This document shows positions 25,997 through 36,093 of a DNA stretch of 64,000 nt, piece by piece. How positions within the stretch are numbered: the stretch's first letter is position 1; each line of letters begins with the position of its first letter. The stretch covers positions 182,946 through 246,945 of the forward strand of contig NZ_KE386935.1 of NCBI RefSeq assembly GCF_000429645.1. Reading direction: 5' to 3'. The DNA comes from Niveispirillum irakense DSM 11586. GTDB taxonomy: Bacteria; Pseudomonadota; Alphaproteobacteria; Azospirillales; Azospirillaceae. The position numbers were made by a program, and so were the translations under genes. Below the pieces are notes generated by a model. The model did not search any database and was not told the origin of the DNA. It saw only the letters and a program-made list of their open reading frames with translations.

Positions 25997-28072
25997 ATGA
26001 TTGGGTTGTTACGTTCATCGTTGAAAACGCGGCTGGTCCTTTCCGGGATCGGGCTTTGCATCGTGCTTGGTGCCAGCCTGACCGCTGCTTCCGCCTTCCT
26101 CACCTACCGGTCCACAAAGGCCGATGTCACCCAGACCCTGCAAGAGGGGACAGAAAATTATGCGCTGATTGCCGCCAACACAGTCGAACGGGCACTGCGC
26201 AATGTCGCCCTGGTGACCGCCACCGCAGAGGGTGGTCTGGGCGATCCCGGCTTCAGCCGTCCCCTCCTGATCAACCAGGCAACCCGTCTCGTGGCCGCAG
26301 CGCCTGGCATCGTCGGTGTGACAATCGCTTTTGAGCCGGACGCCCTGGACGGCCTGGATGCCGCCAGTGTCGGCACGCCGGGGGCGGATGAAAAAGGCCG
26401 CTTCGCACCTTATTTTTTCAATAAAAGCGACGGCACCGTCGGCATTGAAGCCCTGGTGATGACGGTGGAGGCGGGTATCCAGCAATGGTATCTGGACCCG
26501 CTGCAACAGAACCGGTCACTGCTGACCCCACCCTATATCTACCCGGTGGAGGGAAAGGACGTCTTGATGGTCACGGCCTCCGCCCCCATCCGCAGGGACG
26601 GCAAAGCCGTGGGTATCGCCACCACCGATCTGGCGCTGACCGATCTGCAACAGCAATTTGCCAGCATGCACCCTTTGGGGGCCGGCGATGTGCGCCTGCT
26701 GGCGCAAAACAACCATTGGGTTGTCCATCCTCAGGCGGCGGAACTGAACCGCCCGGTAGAAGCGCCTGGGCTGATGGCGCTGATCAACAGCGCCAGCCCC
26801 GGTCAACCCGCCATGGACACGCTGGAACTGGAAGGGCAGGAACGGCTGGTCCTGGCCTATCCCATCCGTTTTGCCGGCGTGCCAGAGCAATGGACCCTGC
26901 TGGTGACCCTGCCAACGCAGGTGATTACCGACGCGGTGACACAAACCCTGACGCCGATGATCGTGATTGCGCTGGTCCTGACCGTACTGGCGGCCGCCGC
27001 GTTCTACGGGCTTGGCAATGGGGTGGCCAACCCGATCCTGCGCCTGACCGGAACCATGCGCGCCATCGCGCGGGGTGATTTGAAAGCCGACATCCCGCAT
27101 CTGGACCATCATGACGAGATCGGCCACATGGCGGAAGCCCTGCGCGACATGCGCGACGGGCTGAAGGCGGCAGAACAATTACGGGCGGAGAATGCGCAGC
27201 GCGAAGCCGCCATGTCGGAACAGCGCCGCATGGAGCGGCAGTCCCTGGCCGCCCAGTTCGAGCAGGAGGTGGGCAGCCTGTTGAGCCGGATGAGCGGGGC
27301 CGCCGCATCGCTGGTGGACCAGTCCAACATGATGTCGCAGGATTGCGCCGACACCCAGCAGAGCGCCGCCTTGGGTGCCGCCGCGGTGACAGAAGCCGCT
27401 GCCAATGTGCAGACGGTGGCGGCGGCGGCCGAACAGCTTCGCGCCTCCATCGCGGAGATCGGCACCCAGGTGCAGATGTCCGCCGGCATCGCCGCCCGCG
27501 CGGCGGAAGAGGCCGGGGCCGCCACTGGCACCGTGGACCTGCTGACACAAAGTGCCGACCGCATCGGCAATGTGGTCGGCCTGATTTCCGAAATTGCCAG
27601 CCAGACCAACCTGCTGGCGCTGAACGCCACGATTGAGGCTGCGCGTGCCGGGGAAGCCGGCAAGGGCTTTGCCGTCGTCGCGGCGGAGGTGAAGAATCTG
27701 GCGACCCAGACCGCCAAGGCGACGGAGGAGATCGCTGATCTGGTGGGCAGTATCCGCCAGACCTCCGCCCATGCCGCAACCGCTATTGGCGGTATTGCCG
27801 GCACCATCCGCACCATCAACGAAACCGCCACGGCCATTGCCGGGGCGGTGGAGGAACAGACCGCTGCCACCCAGGAGATCGCGCGTAATGTGGATGAGGC
27901 AGCGCGCGGCACCGATGATGCGTCGCGCGCCATCCAGGGCATTGCAGAGAAGGTTATGATGGTGACGGAGGCCGCTGCAATGGCCCTGGACAGCGCCGCC
28001 GATGTCCGTGACCGCGCCAAGGAAGCGGATAATGAGGTGGAGGCTTTTGTCGGGCGTATCCGCGTCGGGTGA
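25997..28072 (+). CDS. methyl-accepting chemotaxis protein, dCache type
   Basis: A 691-residue receptor. Membrane helix 1 is at about residues 13-37, a periplasmic double-Cache-like sensor at 40-310, helix 2 at about 315-337, HAMP to about 390, and the signalling domain ends the protein. The hairpin tip reads [21 protein letters not shown], then [25 protein letters not shown], the universal MCP core. GGGGGG precedes the ATG by about 7 bases. There is no C-terminal CheR pentapeptide (ends GRIRVG). Ligand unknown. It is monocistronic, followed by a hairpin. Confidence 0.93.
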   Translation: MIGLLRSSLKTRLVLSGIGLCIVLGASLTAASAFLTYRSTKADVTQTLQEGTENYALIAANTVERALRNVALVTATAEGGLGDPGFSRPLLINQATRLVAAAPGIVGVTIAFEPDALDGLDAASVGTPGADEKGRFAPYFFNKSDGTVGIEALVMTVEAGIQQWYLDPLQQNRSLLTPPYIYPVEGKDVLMVTASAPIRRDGKAVGIATTDLALTDLQQQFASMHPLGAGDVRLLAQNNHWVVHPQAAELNRPVEAPGLMALINSASPGQPAMDTLELEGQERLVLAYPIRFAGVPEQWTLLVTLPTQVITDAVTQTLTPMIVIALVLTVLAAAAFYGLGNGVANPILRLTGTMRAIARGDLKADIPHLDHHDEIGHMAEALRDMRDGLKAAEQLRAENAQREAAMSEQRRMERQSLAAQFEQEVGSLLSRMSGAAASLVDQSNMMSQDCADTQQSAALGAAAVTEAAANVQTVAAAAEQLRASIAEIGTQVQMSAGIAARAAEEAGAATGTVDLLTQSADRIGNVVGLISEIASQTNLLALNATIEAARAGEAGKGFAVVAAEVKNLATQTAKATEEIADLVGSIRQTSAHAATAIGGIAGTIRTINETATAIAGAVEEQTAATQEIARNVDEAARGTDDASRAIQGIAEKVMMVTEAAAMALDSAADVRDRAKEADNEVEAFVGRIRVG

Positions 28073-28085
28073 TGAAAGCCGTGGG

Positions 28086-28113
28086 AAGCCCCTATTGATC
28101 CCAGGGGCTTTCA
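28086..28113 (+). terminator. terminator of the chemoreceptor gene
   Basis: AAGCCCCT and AGGGGCTT form an 8-bp stem with a 9-base loop, followed by TTC. The U-run is weak. Confidence 0.5.
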
Positions 28114-28155
28114 ACCGGTAGGTATGGGGACCGCCCGTCACCCCGAAGGGTTTTG

Positions 28156-29400
28156 ATGCGCTTTCTTCATGCCGCCGATATCCATCTCGACAGTCCCCTG
28201 CTGGGGCTGGCAGCCCGGGCCGGCGCCCGCGCCGACGACCTGATCGGCGCCACCCGCCGCGCCCTGGTGCGGCTGGTCGATACCGCCCTGGCGGAGCAGG
28301 TGGGTTTTCTGATCATCGCCGGTGATCTCTATGATGGCGACTGGCGCGACTTCATGACCGGCCTGTTCTTCGCTGAACAGATGGCACGGCTGGAACGGGC
28401 CGGCATCCCGGTCATTCTGCTGCGCGGCAACCATGATGCCGAAAGCCTGATGACCCGGCAATTGACCCTGCCGGCCAATGTGCAGACCTTCACCACCCGC
28501 AAGGCGGAAACCATCCGGCTGGAGGCGTTGGGCGTGGCGCTGCATGGCCGCAGCTTTCCCACCCGCCATGTCACCGATAATCTGGTGACCGGATATCCCC
28601 CGCCCGTGGCGGGCATGCTGAATATCGGCGTGCTGCACACGGCCCTGGATGGCCGGCCGGGCCACGCGCCCTATGCCCCCTGCACCCTGACCGACCTGAC
28701 GGCAAAGGGCTATGATTACTGGGCTTTGGGCCATGTGCATGAGCGCGCGGTCCTGTGCGAAGACCCCTGGATCATTTTTCCAGGCAACCTGCAGGGCCGC
28801 CACGCTAATGAGGCCGGGCCGAAAGGCGCCACCCTGGTCCATACCGATCAGGGCCGGATCACCAAAGTGGAAGCCCTGGTATTGGACGAGGTGCGCTGGG
28901 CCCGGCTGGAGATCGCCGCGGACGGGCTGGACAGTCTGGAAGCATTGGGGGAGGCGCTGTTGGCGTCCTTTGCCCGCGCCACCACCGATGCCGATGGGCG
29001 CGGCCTTGCCGCCCGGCTGATCCTGACCGGCCAGACGCCCCTTCACGGCTGGCTGAAATCGGAACCGGAACGATTGGCGGCAGAGGTTGAGGTCGCCGCC
29101 AGCCGCGCCGGCGGCGATATCTGGATTGAGAAAATCGATGTCCGTACCCGTGACCCGCACCCCCATGGCGGGCTGGGTGGGGATGCGCTGGCCGAACTGG
29201 CCGCCACCATCCGCGACCTGCGCGCCGATGGCACCGCCCTGGCCCCCCTGGCCGACGATCTGGCCGCCTTGCGCCACAAACTGCCGCCAGGGGCGCTGGC
29301 CGCCGCCGGCTGGGACGGTGTGGACGATGGCGAATTGCTCGCCACCATTCTGGAAGATGCGGAAGCCCTGCTGCTGGCCCGCCTGTCGGGGGACCGGTAA
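28156..29400 (+). CDS. SbcD/YhaO-type metallophosphoesterase (DNA repair exonuclease)
   Basis: A 414-residue protein with the five phosphoesterase motifs of Mre11/SbcD: ADIHLDSP, GDLYDGD, LRGNHDAE, LHTALDG and GHVHE. ATG 28156 follows GAAGG; a TTG one codon earlier is unlikely. Its stop overlaps the ATG of the next gene by one base (TAATG). The pair corresponds to YhaO/YhaN, an SbcCD-like nuclease complex acting on DNA ends; the role is inferred from family and pairing. Confidence 0.9.
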   Translation: MRFLHAADIHLDSPLLGLAARAGARADDLIGATRRALVRLVDTALAEQVGFLIIAGDLYDGDWRDFMTGLFFAEQMARLERAGIPVILLRGNHDAESLMTRQLTLPANVQTFTTRKAETIRLEALGVALHGRSFPTRHVTDNLVTGYPPPVAGMLNIGVLHTALDGRPGHAPYAPCTLTDLTAKGYDYWALGHVHERAVLCEDPWIIFPGNLQGRHANEAGPKGATLVHTDQGRITKVEALVLDEVRWARLEIAADGLDSLEALGEALLASFARATTDADGRGLAARLILTGQTPLHGWLKSEPERLAAEVEVAASRAGGDIWIEKIDVRTRDPHPHGGLGGDALAELAATIRDLRADGTALAPLADDLAALRHKLPPGALAAAGWDGVDDGELLATILEDAEALLLARLSGDR

Positions 29401-32400
29401 TGCGTATCGACCGTCTGGACCTTGAGAAATACGGCCATTTCGATGGCTATAGCCTGGACCTGTCCGGCGAGGCGCGGCTGCATATCGTGCATGGCGCCAA
29501 TGAGGCCGGCAAATCCACCGCCCTTGCCGCCATCTGCGACCTGCTGTTCGGCGTGCCGGAACGGACCCGCCTGGGCTTCCGCCACGGCAATGCCGCACTT
29601 CGCATCGGCGCCAGCCTGCGCAAGCCCGACGGGGATGTGCTGGACATCAAGCGCCGCAAGGGCCGCACTCGCACGCTGCTGGCCGGGGACGGTATCACCG
29701 AACTGCCGGATGGGCTGCTGGCCCCCCTGCTGGGCGGGATCGACCGGGGGGATTTTGAACGGCTGTTCGGCCTGGATCATCCGCGCCTGCGCCAAGGCGG
29801 GGAGGCAATGCTGGCAGCCGGCGGCGATCTGGCGCGCATCCTGTTCCAGGCCGGCAGCGGCCTGACCGGCATCACCGACCTGACGACGGCCCTGGCGGCG
29901 GAGGCCGACCGGCTGGGCTCCCCCGCCCGCAAGCAGGCCAGCAAGCCGCTTTACGAGGCACTCGACGCCCATCAGGCCGCCACCGCCCGCATGCGGAACG
30001 AGGCAACCAAAGCCGAAGCCTGGGCCACCGCGCAAGCCCAGCTTGCCAGTGCCACGGAAAAGCTGGCGCGGGTCCAGGCCGATCTGGCCGCCGCCCAGCA
30101 GGAACGGTCGCGGCTGGAACGCCAGCGCCGCGTCCGACCCATCCTGGCCCGGTTGGTGGACATCGGGCAGGAACTGGCAGGGCTGGCCGATGCGCCCGAC
30201 CTGCCGGCAACGCTGGATGCCGACTGGCGCCGCGCGGAAACAGGGCTGCGGGAGGCGCATCGCCGCGCGGATGAGGCGGTGGAACGCCATGCCCAGGCCG
30301 CCGCCGATCTGGCCGCCGCCGGCCCCGCGCCGCGCCTGCCGGACCTGGCAACCGCGATTGAGGAACTGTTCCGGCAGGTTGGCACCATCGACAAGGCCCG
30401 GGCCGACCTGCCCCGCCGGGTGCGGGAACAGGAACAGATGGATGAAAGGCTGGCCCTGCTGGCCGCCCGGATTGGCCGGACCGGGACAGATGCCGCCAGT
30501 CTGGAACAGGCCCTGCCCGCCCCGGTACTGGCTGCACGCATCCGCGACCGGATCAAGGGGCTTGCCCGGCTGGAAGGCAGCCGGGACGCGGCGGAAAAGC
30601 GGGCGCAAGCCATCGCCCAACAAGCGGAACTGGCCGAACAGAGCGATATCGGTACGGTGGAGGGTGATCCTGCCGCCGCCGAAGCCGCGTTGAATGCAGC
30701 CTTGCCCCTGCTGGGCGCGGAAGCGCGGCTGCAAGAGGCCGAACGCCAGATGGCGGAGCGGGAGGATCAGCTTGCCCGCCTGTGCCGGCGGCTGACCGGC
30801 TGGCAGGGCGATGCCCGCGCCCTGTCAGCCCTGCCTTTGCCGGCCCTGACGCTGGTGGAGCGCCATCTGGCCCGACACGACCAGATCGCCAAATCCCGCC
30901 AAGACCAGCAGGCGGAAGAAACCGCGCTGAAGGCGGAAATCACCCGCCATGAACGGACCCTGGCCGCCCTGAAGGCGGAAGGCGATGTGCCCACCCCCAC
31001 CGCCATTGCCGAGGCGCGGCGCGACCGGGACCAGAGCTGGACCCTGATCCGCCGGCGGTTCCTGGACAAGGCAGATGTTCCGGTAACGGAATGGTCAGCC
31101 TTTTTCGGGCCTAATGACCCCGCACCCCGGCTGGAAAATGCTCTGCGCACAGCCGACGATCTGGTCGATCGCCGGGCGCGGGAGGCGCAGCGCGTGGCCG
31201 ACCATCTGCGCGCGGAAGCCGATCTGGCCGACGCCCGCACCGGGCTGAAAGCCGTTGAAGCGCTGGGGGAACGGCTGACCGCCGAACAGGCGGCCCTGGC
31301 AACCGAATGGCAATCCCTGTGGGCACCCAGCACCGTGACGCCGGGGGAGCCCGCCGCCATGGTGGAATGGCTGCGGCTGGCGGGCGATATCCTGTCCCGG
31401 CTGGAAGCGCAGGAACAGACCCACGCCTTGCTGGCCGAGCGGCGGCGGGAAATGGCGCAATGCGCCGATTATCTGCACCAAGCCCTGGTCCTGGCGGGCC
31501 AAGCCCCGGCGGCGGGTGAAACCGCCCTGTCCCAACTGCGCATCCGGGCGGAAACCGCCGTCAAGCAATGCCGGCAGCATTATGACCAGCATCACCGCGC
31601 CCTGACGGAGCGGCAGCGCATCCACCGGCAATTGAAGGATGCGGAAAGGGAAAAACAGGCAGCACAAGACGCCCTGGCCGACTGGCGCCAGGGCTGGGCC
31701 GGCGACATGGCCATTCTTGGCTTGCCCGCCCAAGCGGGGGCGGCAGAGGCGGAAGCCGCCCTGGATGCCTGGACGGACATCGCCACCCAATTACAAGCCC
31801 GGCACGATCTGGCCCACCGTATCGACCGGCTGCGGGAGGATATTGCCGCCTTCACCACCCAGGCCCGTGATCTGGCGACCAAGGCCCTGGCGCTGGAGCC
31901 GCGCCTGGATGCACAGGCCGCCGCCGACCCGGCCATCCTGTTCAACGCGCTGCGTGATGCGCGGGAGGAAGCTGCCCGCCATGCCGGGTTGGTGGAAGCA
32001 TTGAGCAAGGCGGAAGCGGCGGAAAAGGCGGCCCGCACCGCCCTTGCCACCGCACAGGCGACATTGGACGATCTGCGCACCCTGCACCGGTTGGACGCGC
32101 AAGCCGATATCCCCGCCCTGGTCGCCCTGTCCGCCCGCCGGCGGGAACGTCAGGCCGCAGAAAAGGCGGTGCTGGATGAGTTGGCCGGCGCCGGCGATGG
32201 GCTGACCCTGGCCGAGCTGGAAACCGATCTGGCCGATAGCGACCCCGACGCGCTGAGCCGCCATCTGGCGGAAAAAGCGATGATGATCGGGGAATTGCAG
32301 AAGGACCTGCCCGACGCCTCCGCCCAGGCGCGCGATGCCGAACGGGCGCTGGAGGCCCTGCGCCAGCGCGCCGGGATCGGGGAAGCTGCCCATGATGCGG

Positions 32401-32918
32401 CCGCGGCAGAAGCGAAGGCGGCGGATGTGGCACAGCGCTGGCTGCGGCTGCGCGCTGCCGGCCTGCTGCTGGGGCTGGCGGTGGAGCGCTATCGCGACCG
32501 GAACGAGCATCCGCTGCTGCGCCGGGCCAGCGCCGTGCTGGCCGCCATGGCCGCCAGCGGCGGCAACCCGGTCACACATCTGAAGGTGGATTATGGCGAT
32601 GCCGACCATCCGGTGCTGCTGGGCGTGCGCGGCGATGGCAGCGACGCCCATGTGCAGGATATGAGCGAGGGGTTGCGCGACCAGCTATTCCTGGCGCTGC
32701 GCATCGCCGCCGTGGAAGCGCATATCGCCCAGGCCACGCCCCTGCCCTTCATCGCCGACGATCTGTTCATCACGTCGGACGAGCCGCGCACTGCCGCCGG
32801 GCTGGTAGCGCTGACGGAACTGGGCGCGGCAACCCAGGTGATCCTGTTCACCCATCATCGCTATGTGGTGGATGCCGCCAGGGAACTGGACGGGGTGCGG
32901 GTGCATCATCTGGGGTAA
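29400..32918 (+). CDS. YhaN-type AAA ATPase with long coiled coil
   Basis: A 1172-residue SMC/SbcC-like protein. Walker A HGANEAGKSTALAAI lies near residues 35-49; long Ala/Glu/Gln/Arg-rich coiled coils fill about 180-990; the C-terminal ATPase half has DMSEGLRDQLFLALRIA (signature) and LPFIADDLFITSDE (Walker B). It pairs with the phosphoesterase upstream (1-bp overlap) to form a DNA-end-processing complex by analogy with SbcCD and YhaNO. The coiled-coil length is consistent with a rod-shaped arm; I saw no zinc-hook CxxC motif. Confidence 0.88.
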   Translation: MRIDRLDLEKYGHFDGYSLDLSGEARLHIVHGANEAGKSTALAAICDLLFGVPERTRLGFRHGNAALRIGASLRKPDGDVLDIKRRKGRTRTLLAGDGITELPDGLLAPLLGGIDRGDFERLFGLDHPRLRQGGEAMLAAGGDLARILFQAGSGLTGITDLTTALAAEADRLGSPARKQASKPLYEALDAHQAATARMRNEATKAEAWATAQAQLASATEKLARVQADLAAAQQERSRLERQRRVRPILARLVDIGQELAGLADAPDLPATLDADWRRAETGLREAHRRADEAVERHAQAAADLAAAGPAPRLPDLATAIEELFRQVGTIDKARADLPRRVREQEQMDERLALLAARIGRTGTDAASLEQALPAPVLAARIRDRIKGLARLEGSRDAAEKRAQAIAQQAELAEQSDIGTVEGDPAAAEAALNAALPLLGAEARLQEAERQMAEREDQLARLCRRLTGWQGDARALSALPLPALTLVERHLARHDQIAKSRQDQQAEETALKAEITRHERTLAALKAEGDVPTPTAIAEARRDRDQSWTLIRRRFLDKADVPVTEWSAFFGPNDPAPRLENALRTADDLVDRRAREAQRVADHLRAEADLADARTGLKAVEALGERLTAEQAALATEWQSLWAPSTVTPGEPAAMVEWLRLAGDILSRLEAQEQTHALLAERRREMAQCADYLHQALVLAGQAPAAGETALSQLRIRAETAVKQCRQHYDQHHRALTERQRIHRQLKDAEREKQAAQDALADWRQGWAGDMAILGLPAQAGAAEAEAALDAWTDIATQLQARHDLAHRIDRLREDIAAFTTQARDLATKALALEPRLDAQAAADPAILFNALRDAREEAARHAGLVEALSKAEAAEKAARTALATAQATLDDLRTLHRLDAQADIPALVALSARRRERQAAEKAVLDELAGAGDGLTLAELETDLADSDPDALSRHLAEKAMMIGELQKDLPDASAQARDAERALEALRQRAGIGEAAHDAAAAEAKAADVAQRWLRLRAAGLLLGLAVERYRDRNEHPLLRRASAVLAAMAASGGNPVTHLKVDYGDADHPVLLGVRGDGSDAHVQDMSEGLRDQLFLALRIAAVEAHIAQATPLPFIADDLFITSDEPRTAAGLVALTELGAATQVILFTHHRYVVDAARELDGVRVHHLG

Positions 32919-32943
32919 TACCGTCGGTTTGGATCAACCTCCA

Positions 32944-33027
32944 CCGTCACCCCGGCGCAGGCCGGGGTCCAGGTTCGTAGAGCGCGGGGCTTGTGATTCT
33001 GGACCCCGGCCGCAGCATGGGTGACGG
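32944..33027. repeat. dispersed palindromic element, copy 1
   Basis: The left arm begins CCGTCACCCCGGCGCAGG; the right arm ends GGGTGACGG but is partly decayed. The same element, intact, occurs at 46340. It resembles REP/BIME-type intergenic palindromes of alphaproteobacteria. It lies between yhaN-like and the convergent gamma-glutamyltransferase gene. Confidence 0.75.
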
Positions 33028-33068
33028 TAGTGAGAACGATGTCCAATCCCATTCAACCCTGACAAACT

Positions 33069-34859
33069 CTACCGCCCCACGGCATAGGCCTGCATCAGCC
33101 GGGGGGTGGCGGCGGCGCGCAAGATGCCGTCGGCGTCCCGCTCCGCCGCCGTCAGCCGGCCGGCGGACCAGGGGGGGGCGATTTCCACCTGATGGCCGCG
33201 ACGGCGCAGTTCCGCAATCGTATCGGGACCGAAACTTTCCTCCAGCACCGCGACGCCCAGCATTGCCTCCCGCGGGAAGAAGCTGGCCGGGAAATGGACG
33301 CTGTGGAACAGCGGCATGTCGATGCCCTGCTGCAATCCCAGCCCGTGATGGATACGGCGCAGCAGGAAGATCAATTGCCATTGGTCCTGCTGGTCGCCGC
33401 CGGGCGTGCCACAAATCAGGGCCGGGCGGCCTTCCTTCAAGGCCAGAGTGGGGGTCAGCGTCGTGCGCGGGCGCTTGCCCGGCGCCAGACTGCCGGGCAG
33501 CCCTTCCTCCAGCCAGAACATCTGCGCCCGTGTGTTGAGCGCGAAGCCCAGGCCCGGAATGGTGGGGGAGGATTGCGGCCAACCGCCGGACGGGGTGGCC
33601 GACACCATATTGCCGAACCGGTCGATCACATCGAGATGCACCGTGTCGCCGGGCTTCACGGTCGGTCGCAGATGGGCCATGGTCGGTTCCCCAATGCCCA
33701 GCCCGCCGGCTGTGCTGCCGGCCATGCGCACGCCGGCCAGCATGCGGTCCACCTGATCGCCATAACCGGGCAGCCGGCCCGGCCGCAATTCATGCGATGC
33801 CATATCGCCGATCAGCCCCCGCCGCGCCACGCCATAGGCCGGGTCCAGCAAAAGGCCCAGCGGCACATCCACAAAATCAGGGTCGCCGTAATAGGCTTCC
33901 CGGTCGGCGAAGGCGAGCTTGATCGCCTCCAGCACCAGATGGATGAAATCGGGATCGTTGGGGCCAAGGGCGCCCAGATCGAAGCCCCGCAGAATATCCA
34001 GCGCCTGCAACAGCACCGGCCCCTGGCCCCAGGGGCCGGTCTTGCACAGGGTCCAACCGTGGTAATCCAGGGTCACCGGCTGTTCATAGGTCGGCTGCCA
34101 GCCGGCCATGTCCGCCCCGGTCAACAGGCCCCGATGGCGCCGGCCGCTGGCATCCATCAGCGGTTCATGGGCGCAGAAACCGTCAATCGCCTCCGCCACG
34201 AAGCCTTTGTACCAGGCATCATGGGCGCGCAGGATCTGCTGTTCCCGGCTGCCCTCCCCCGCTTCCCGCAGGATGCGGCGGTAGGTGGCGGCAAGATAGG
34301 GGTTACGGAACAGGCTGTGCGGCGGCGGCGCCTTGCCGCCGGGCAGCCAGACCGGGGCGGAACTGGGCCATTCGGTGTGGAAAGCCTGTTCCAGCTCCGC
34401 CAGCGCCCGGGACACGCCGGGCAGCAGCGGGTGCCCCGCTTCCAGATAATGGATCGCCGGTTCCAGCACGTCGGCCAGCCGCAAGGTGCCATGGTCCAGC
34501 AGCAGCCGCATCCAGGCCCCAAATGCCCCCGGCACCACCGCCGCAATCAGACCGGAGCCAGGCACGAGATCCAGTCCCAGATCGCGAAACCGCCCGATGC
34601 TGGCAGCCGCCGGGGCCGTCCCCTGGCCGCACAGCACGCCCGTATGGCCGCTGGCGGCAGCATGGAACAGGATCGGCACCTCCCCCGCCGGGCCACAGAG
34701 ATGCGGTTCCACCACCTGGAGCGTGAAACCCGCCGCCACAGCGGCATCGAAGGCGTTGCCGCCCCGTTCCAGCATCGCCATCCCCACCTGGGACGCGATC
34801 CAATGGGTGGAGGTCACGGTGCCGAACGTGCCGCGTATTTCCGGACGGGTGGTGAACAT
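33069..34859 (-). CDS. gamma-glutamyltransferase-family Ntn hydrolase
   Basis: A 596-residue precursor of the GGT superfamily, which self-cleaves at a Thr to form a large and a small subunit. GDTVHLDVIDRFGN holds the presumed new N-terminal Thr406, and TPSGGW and GTPGGDQQD are small-subunit motifs. No signal peptide is evident, so it may be cytoplasmic, unlike classic GGT. Substrates in this branch vary (gamma-glutamyl amides, oxamate, acyl amides). ATG 34859 has GGGGGT 8 bases upstream. It diverges from the BASS transporter across a palindrome of the catabolic regulon, so it may hydrolyse an amide in that pathway; this is inference. Confidence 0.85.
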   Translation of the reverse strand: MFTTRPEIRGTFGTVTSTHWIASQVGMAMLERGGNAFDAAVAAGFTLQVVEPHLCGPAGEVPILFHAAASGHTGVLCGQGTAPAAASIGRFRDLGLDLVPGSGLIAAVVPGAFGAWMRLLLDHGTLRLADVLEPAIHYLEAGHPLLPGVSRALAELEQAFHTEWPSSAPVWLPGGKAPPPHSLFRNPYLAATYRRILREAGEGSREQQILRAHDAWYKGFVAEAIDGFCAHEPLMDASGRRHRGLLTGADMAGWQPTYEQPVTLDYHGWTLCKTGPWGQGPVLLQALDILRGFDLGALGPNDPDFIHLVLEAIKLAFADREAYYGDPDFVDVPLGLLLDPAYGVARRGLIGDMASHELRPGRLPGYGDQVDRMLAGVRMAGSTAGGLGIGEPTMAHLRPTVKPGDTVHLDVIDRFGNMVSATPSGGWPQSSPTIPGLGFALNTRAQMFWLEEGLPGSLAPGKRPRTTLTPTLALKEGRPALICGTPGGDQQDQWQLIFLLRRIHHGLGLQQGIDMPLFHSVHFPASFFPREAMLGVAVLEESFGPDTIAELRRRGHQVEIAPPWSAGRLTAAERDADGILRAAATPRLMQAYAVGR

Positions 34860-34924
34860 TTGCAAAGACCCCCTGAAAGGCTTTCACCGGCTGCATCATT
34901 CACCAACCGATGAGATTGACGTAG

Positions 34925-34941
34925 ACTTTGTATGACAATAA
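34925..34941. promoter_or_regulatory. regulon palindrome, site 1
   Basis: ACTTTGT-ATG-ACAATAA, core TTGT-N3-ACAA, lies in the gap between the divergent gamma-glutamyltransferase-family and BASS-transporter genes. See site 2 for the perfect version. Confidence 0.5.
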
Positions 34942-35027
34942 TACCAACATCTGCAAGCACGGGCTGGCGCATGACGCCGGATCGGGGTAAAGCCAATCGA
35001 CTGTCAGAAAGCGTAGGGTCCCGCGTC

Positions 35028-36026
35028 ATGAAGCGTTCTGTCTTTTCCGTCCTTGATCCTTTCCTGCTGATCCTGCTGGGTGTGCTGGCGCTGGCAGCAT
35101 TGCTGCCGGTACAAGGACAGGCGGCGGAGGTGACGGATATCGCCGCCAATATCGCCATCGCGCTTCTGTTCTTCTTCCATGGCGCCAAGCTGTCGCGGGC
35201 AGCGATCATGGCCGGCATCGGCCATTGGCGCCTGCATCTGACGGTAATGGCGATGACTTTCGCCGTTTTCCCGCTGCTGGGGCTGGGAATGGGTCAGTTG
35301 CCCCCGTCCATCCTGTCGCCTGCGATCGGTATGGGTATCCTGTACCTGTGCCTGCTGCCCTCCACGGTGCAAAGCTCCATCGCTTTTACCTCCATCGCCG
35401 GCGGCAATGTGCCGGCGGCGATCTGCAGCGCGTCAGCGTCGAACCTGCTGGGCATTTTCCTGACGCCGGTGCTGGTCGGGCTGCTGATGCACACGACGGG
35501 GCAGCCCGGCATCTCGTTGGACGCGCTGGAATCCATCATGCTGCAATTGCTGGCCCCGTTCGTGGCCGGCCACCTGCTGCAGCCGCTGATCGGCCGTTTC
35601 GTGCAGAAGCACAAGCAACTGATTTCCTATACCGATCGCGGCTCCATCCTGCTGGTGGTCTATTCCGCCTTCAGCGCCGCCGTGGTGGACGGGCTGTGGC
35701 ACAAGGTGGAATGGCGGGATCTGGCGGTGATCACCCTTGCCAGCCTTGTCCTGCTGGGCATTGTGCTGGGCCTGTCCATGCTGATCGGCCGGGCCATGGG
35801 CTTCAAGCGGGAAGACCGGATCGTGCTGATCTTCTGCGGTTCCAAGAAAAGCCTGGTGTCGGGCGTGCCCATGGCCGGCGTGCTGTTCCCTGCCGCCCAG
35901 GTCGGCATGATCATCCTTCCGCTGATGATGTTTCACCAGATCCAGTTGATCCTCTGCACCTGGCTGGCCGGGCGCTACCGGCAGCAACTGGAACAGGAAA
36001 AGGCGGCCGGAGAAATTGCCGGATAA
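35028..36026 (+). CDS. bile acid:sodium symporter (BASS) family transporter
   Basis: A 332-residue protein with about ten hydrophobic helices, of the SBF-like/YfeH type. FFHGAKLSRAAIMAGIGHWRLH, LLPSTVQSSIAFTSIAGGN and CGSKKSLVSGVPMAG are characteristic; the crossover helices carry the sodium sites. It probably moves an organic anion. ATG 35028 begins just before the first helix; in-frame starts at 34971 and 34932 lie in or near the operator and are less likely. Its promoter gap contains a site of the catabolic regulon, so it may import the aromatic substrate. Confidence 0.85.
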   Translation: MKRSVFSVLDPFLLILLGVLALAALLPVQGQAAEVTDIAANIAIALLFFFHGAKLSRAAIMAGIGHWRLHLTVMAMTFAVFPLLGLGMGQLPPSILSPAIGMGILYLCLLPSTVQSSIAFTSIAGGNVPAAICSASASNLLGIFLTPVLVGLLMHTTGQPGISLDALESIMLQLLAPFVAGHLLQPLIGRFVQKHKQLISYTDRGSILLVVYSAFSAAVVDGLWHKVEWRDLAVITLASLVLLGIVLGLSMLIGRAMGFKREDRIVLIFCGSKKSLVSGVPMAGVLFPAAQVGMIILPLMMFHQIQLILCTWLAGRYRQQLEQEKAAGEIAG

Positions 36027-36038
36027 AGGCAATAAAAA

Positions 36039-36071
36039 GCCGCCGGCCCTGTGATCAGGGGCCGGCGGCTG
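36039..36071 (-). terminator. intrinsic terminator of the cupin operon
   Basis: AGCCGCCGGCCC and GGGCCGGCGGCT form a 12-bp stem; on the minus strand it is followed by TTTTT. It serves the minus-strand monooxygenase-cupin unit and may also stop the convergent transporter transcript. Confidence 0.85.
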
Positions 36072-36093
36072 AACGGAAATGGTACGCTGCCGC

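Noticed and set aside
28138-30734. Two long minus-strand frames
   Set aside because: They are shadows of the YhaO/YhaN-like genes, which have clear nuclease and ATPase motifs and a coupled start.
33192-34913. A 573-codon plus-strand frame
   Set aside because: Antisense to the gamma-glutamyltransferase-family gene with its conserved Thr motif.
34932-35027. Start of the BASS transporter at ATG 34932
   Set aside because: This ATG is the centre of the palindromic operator, and the added residues are not hydrophobic or family-like; ATG 35028 sits just before the first helix.
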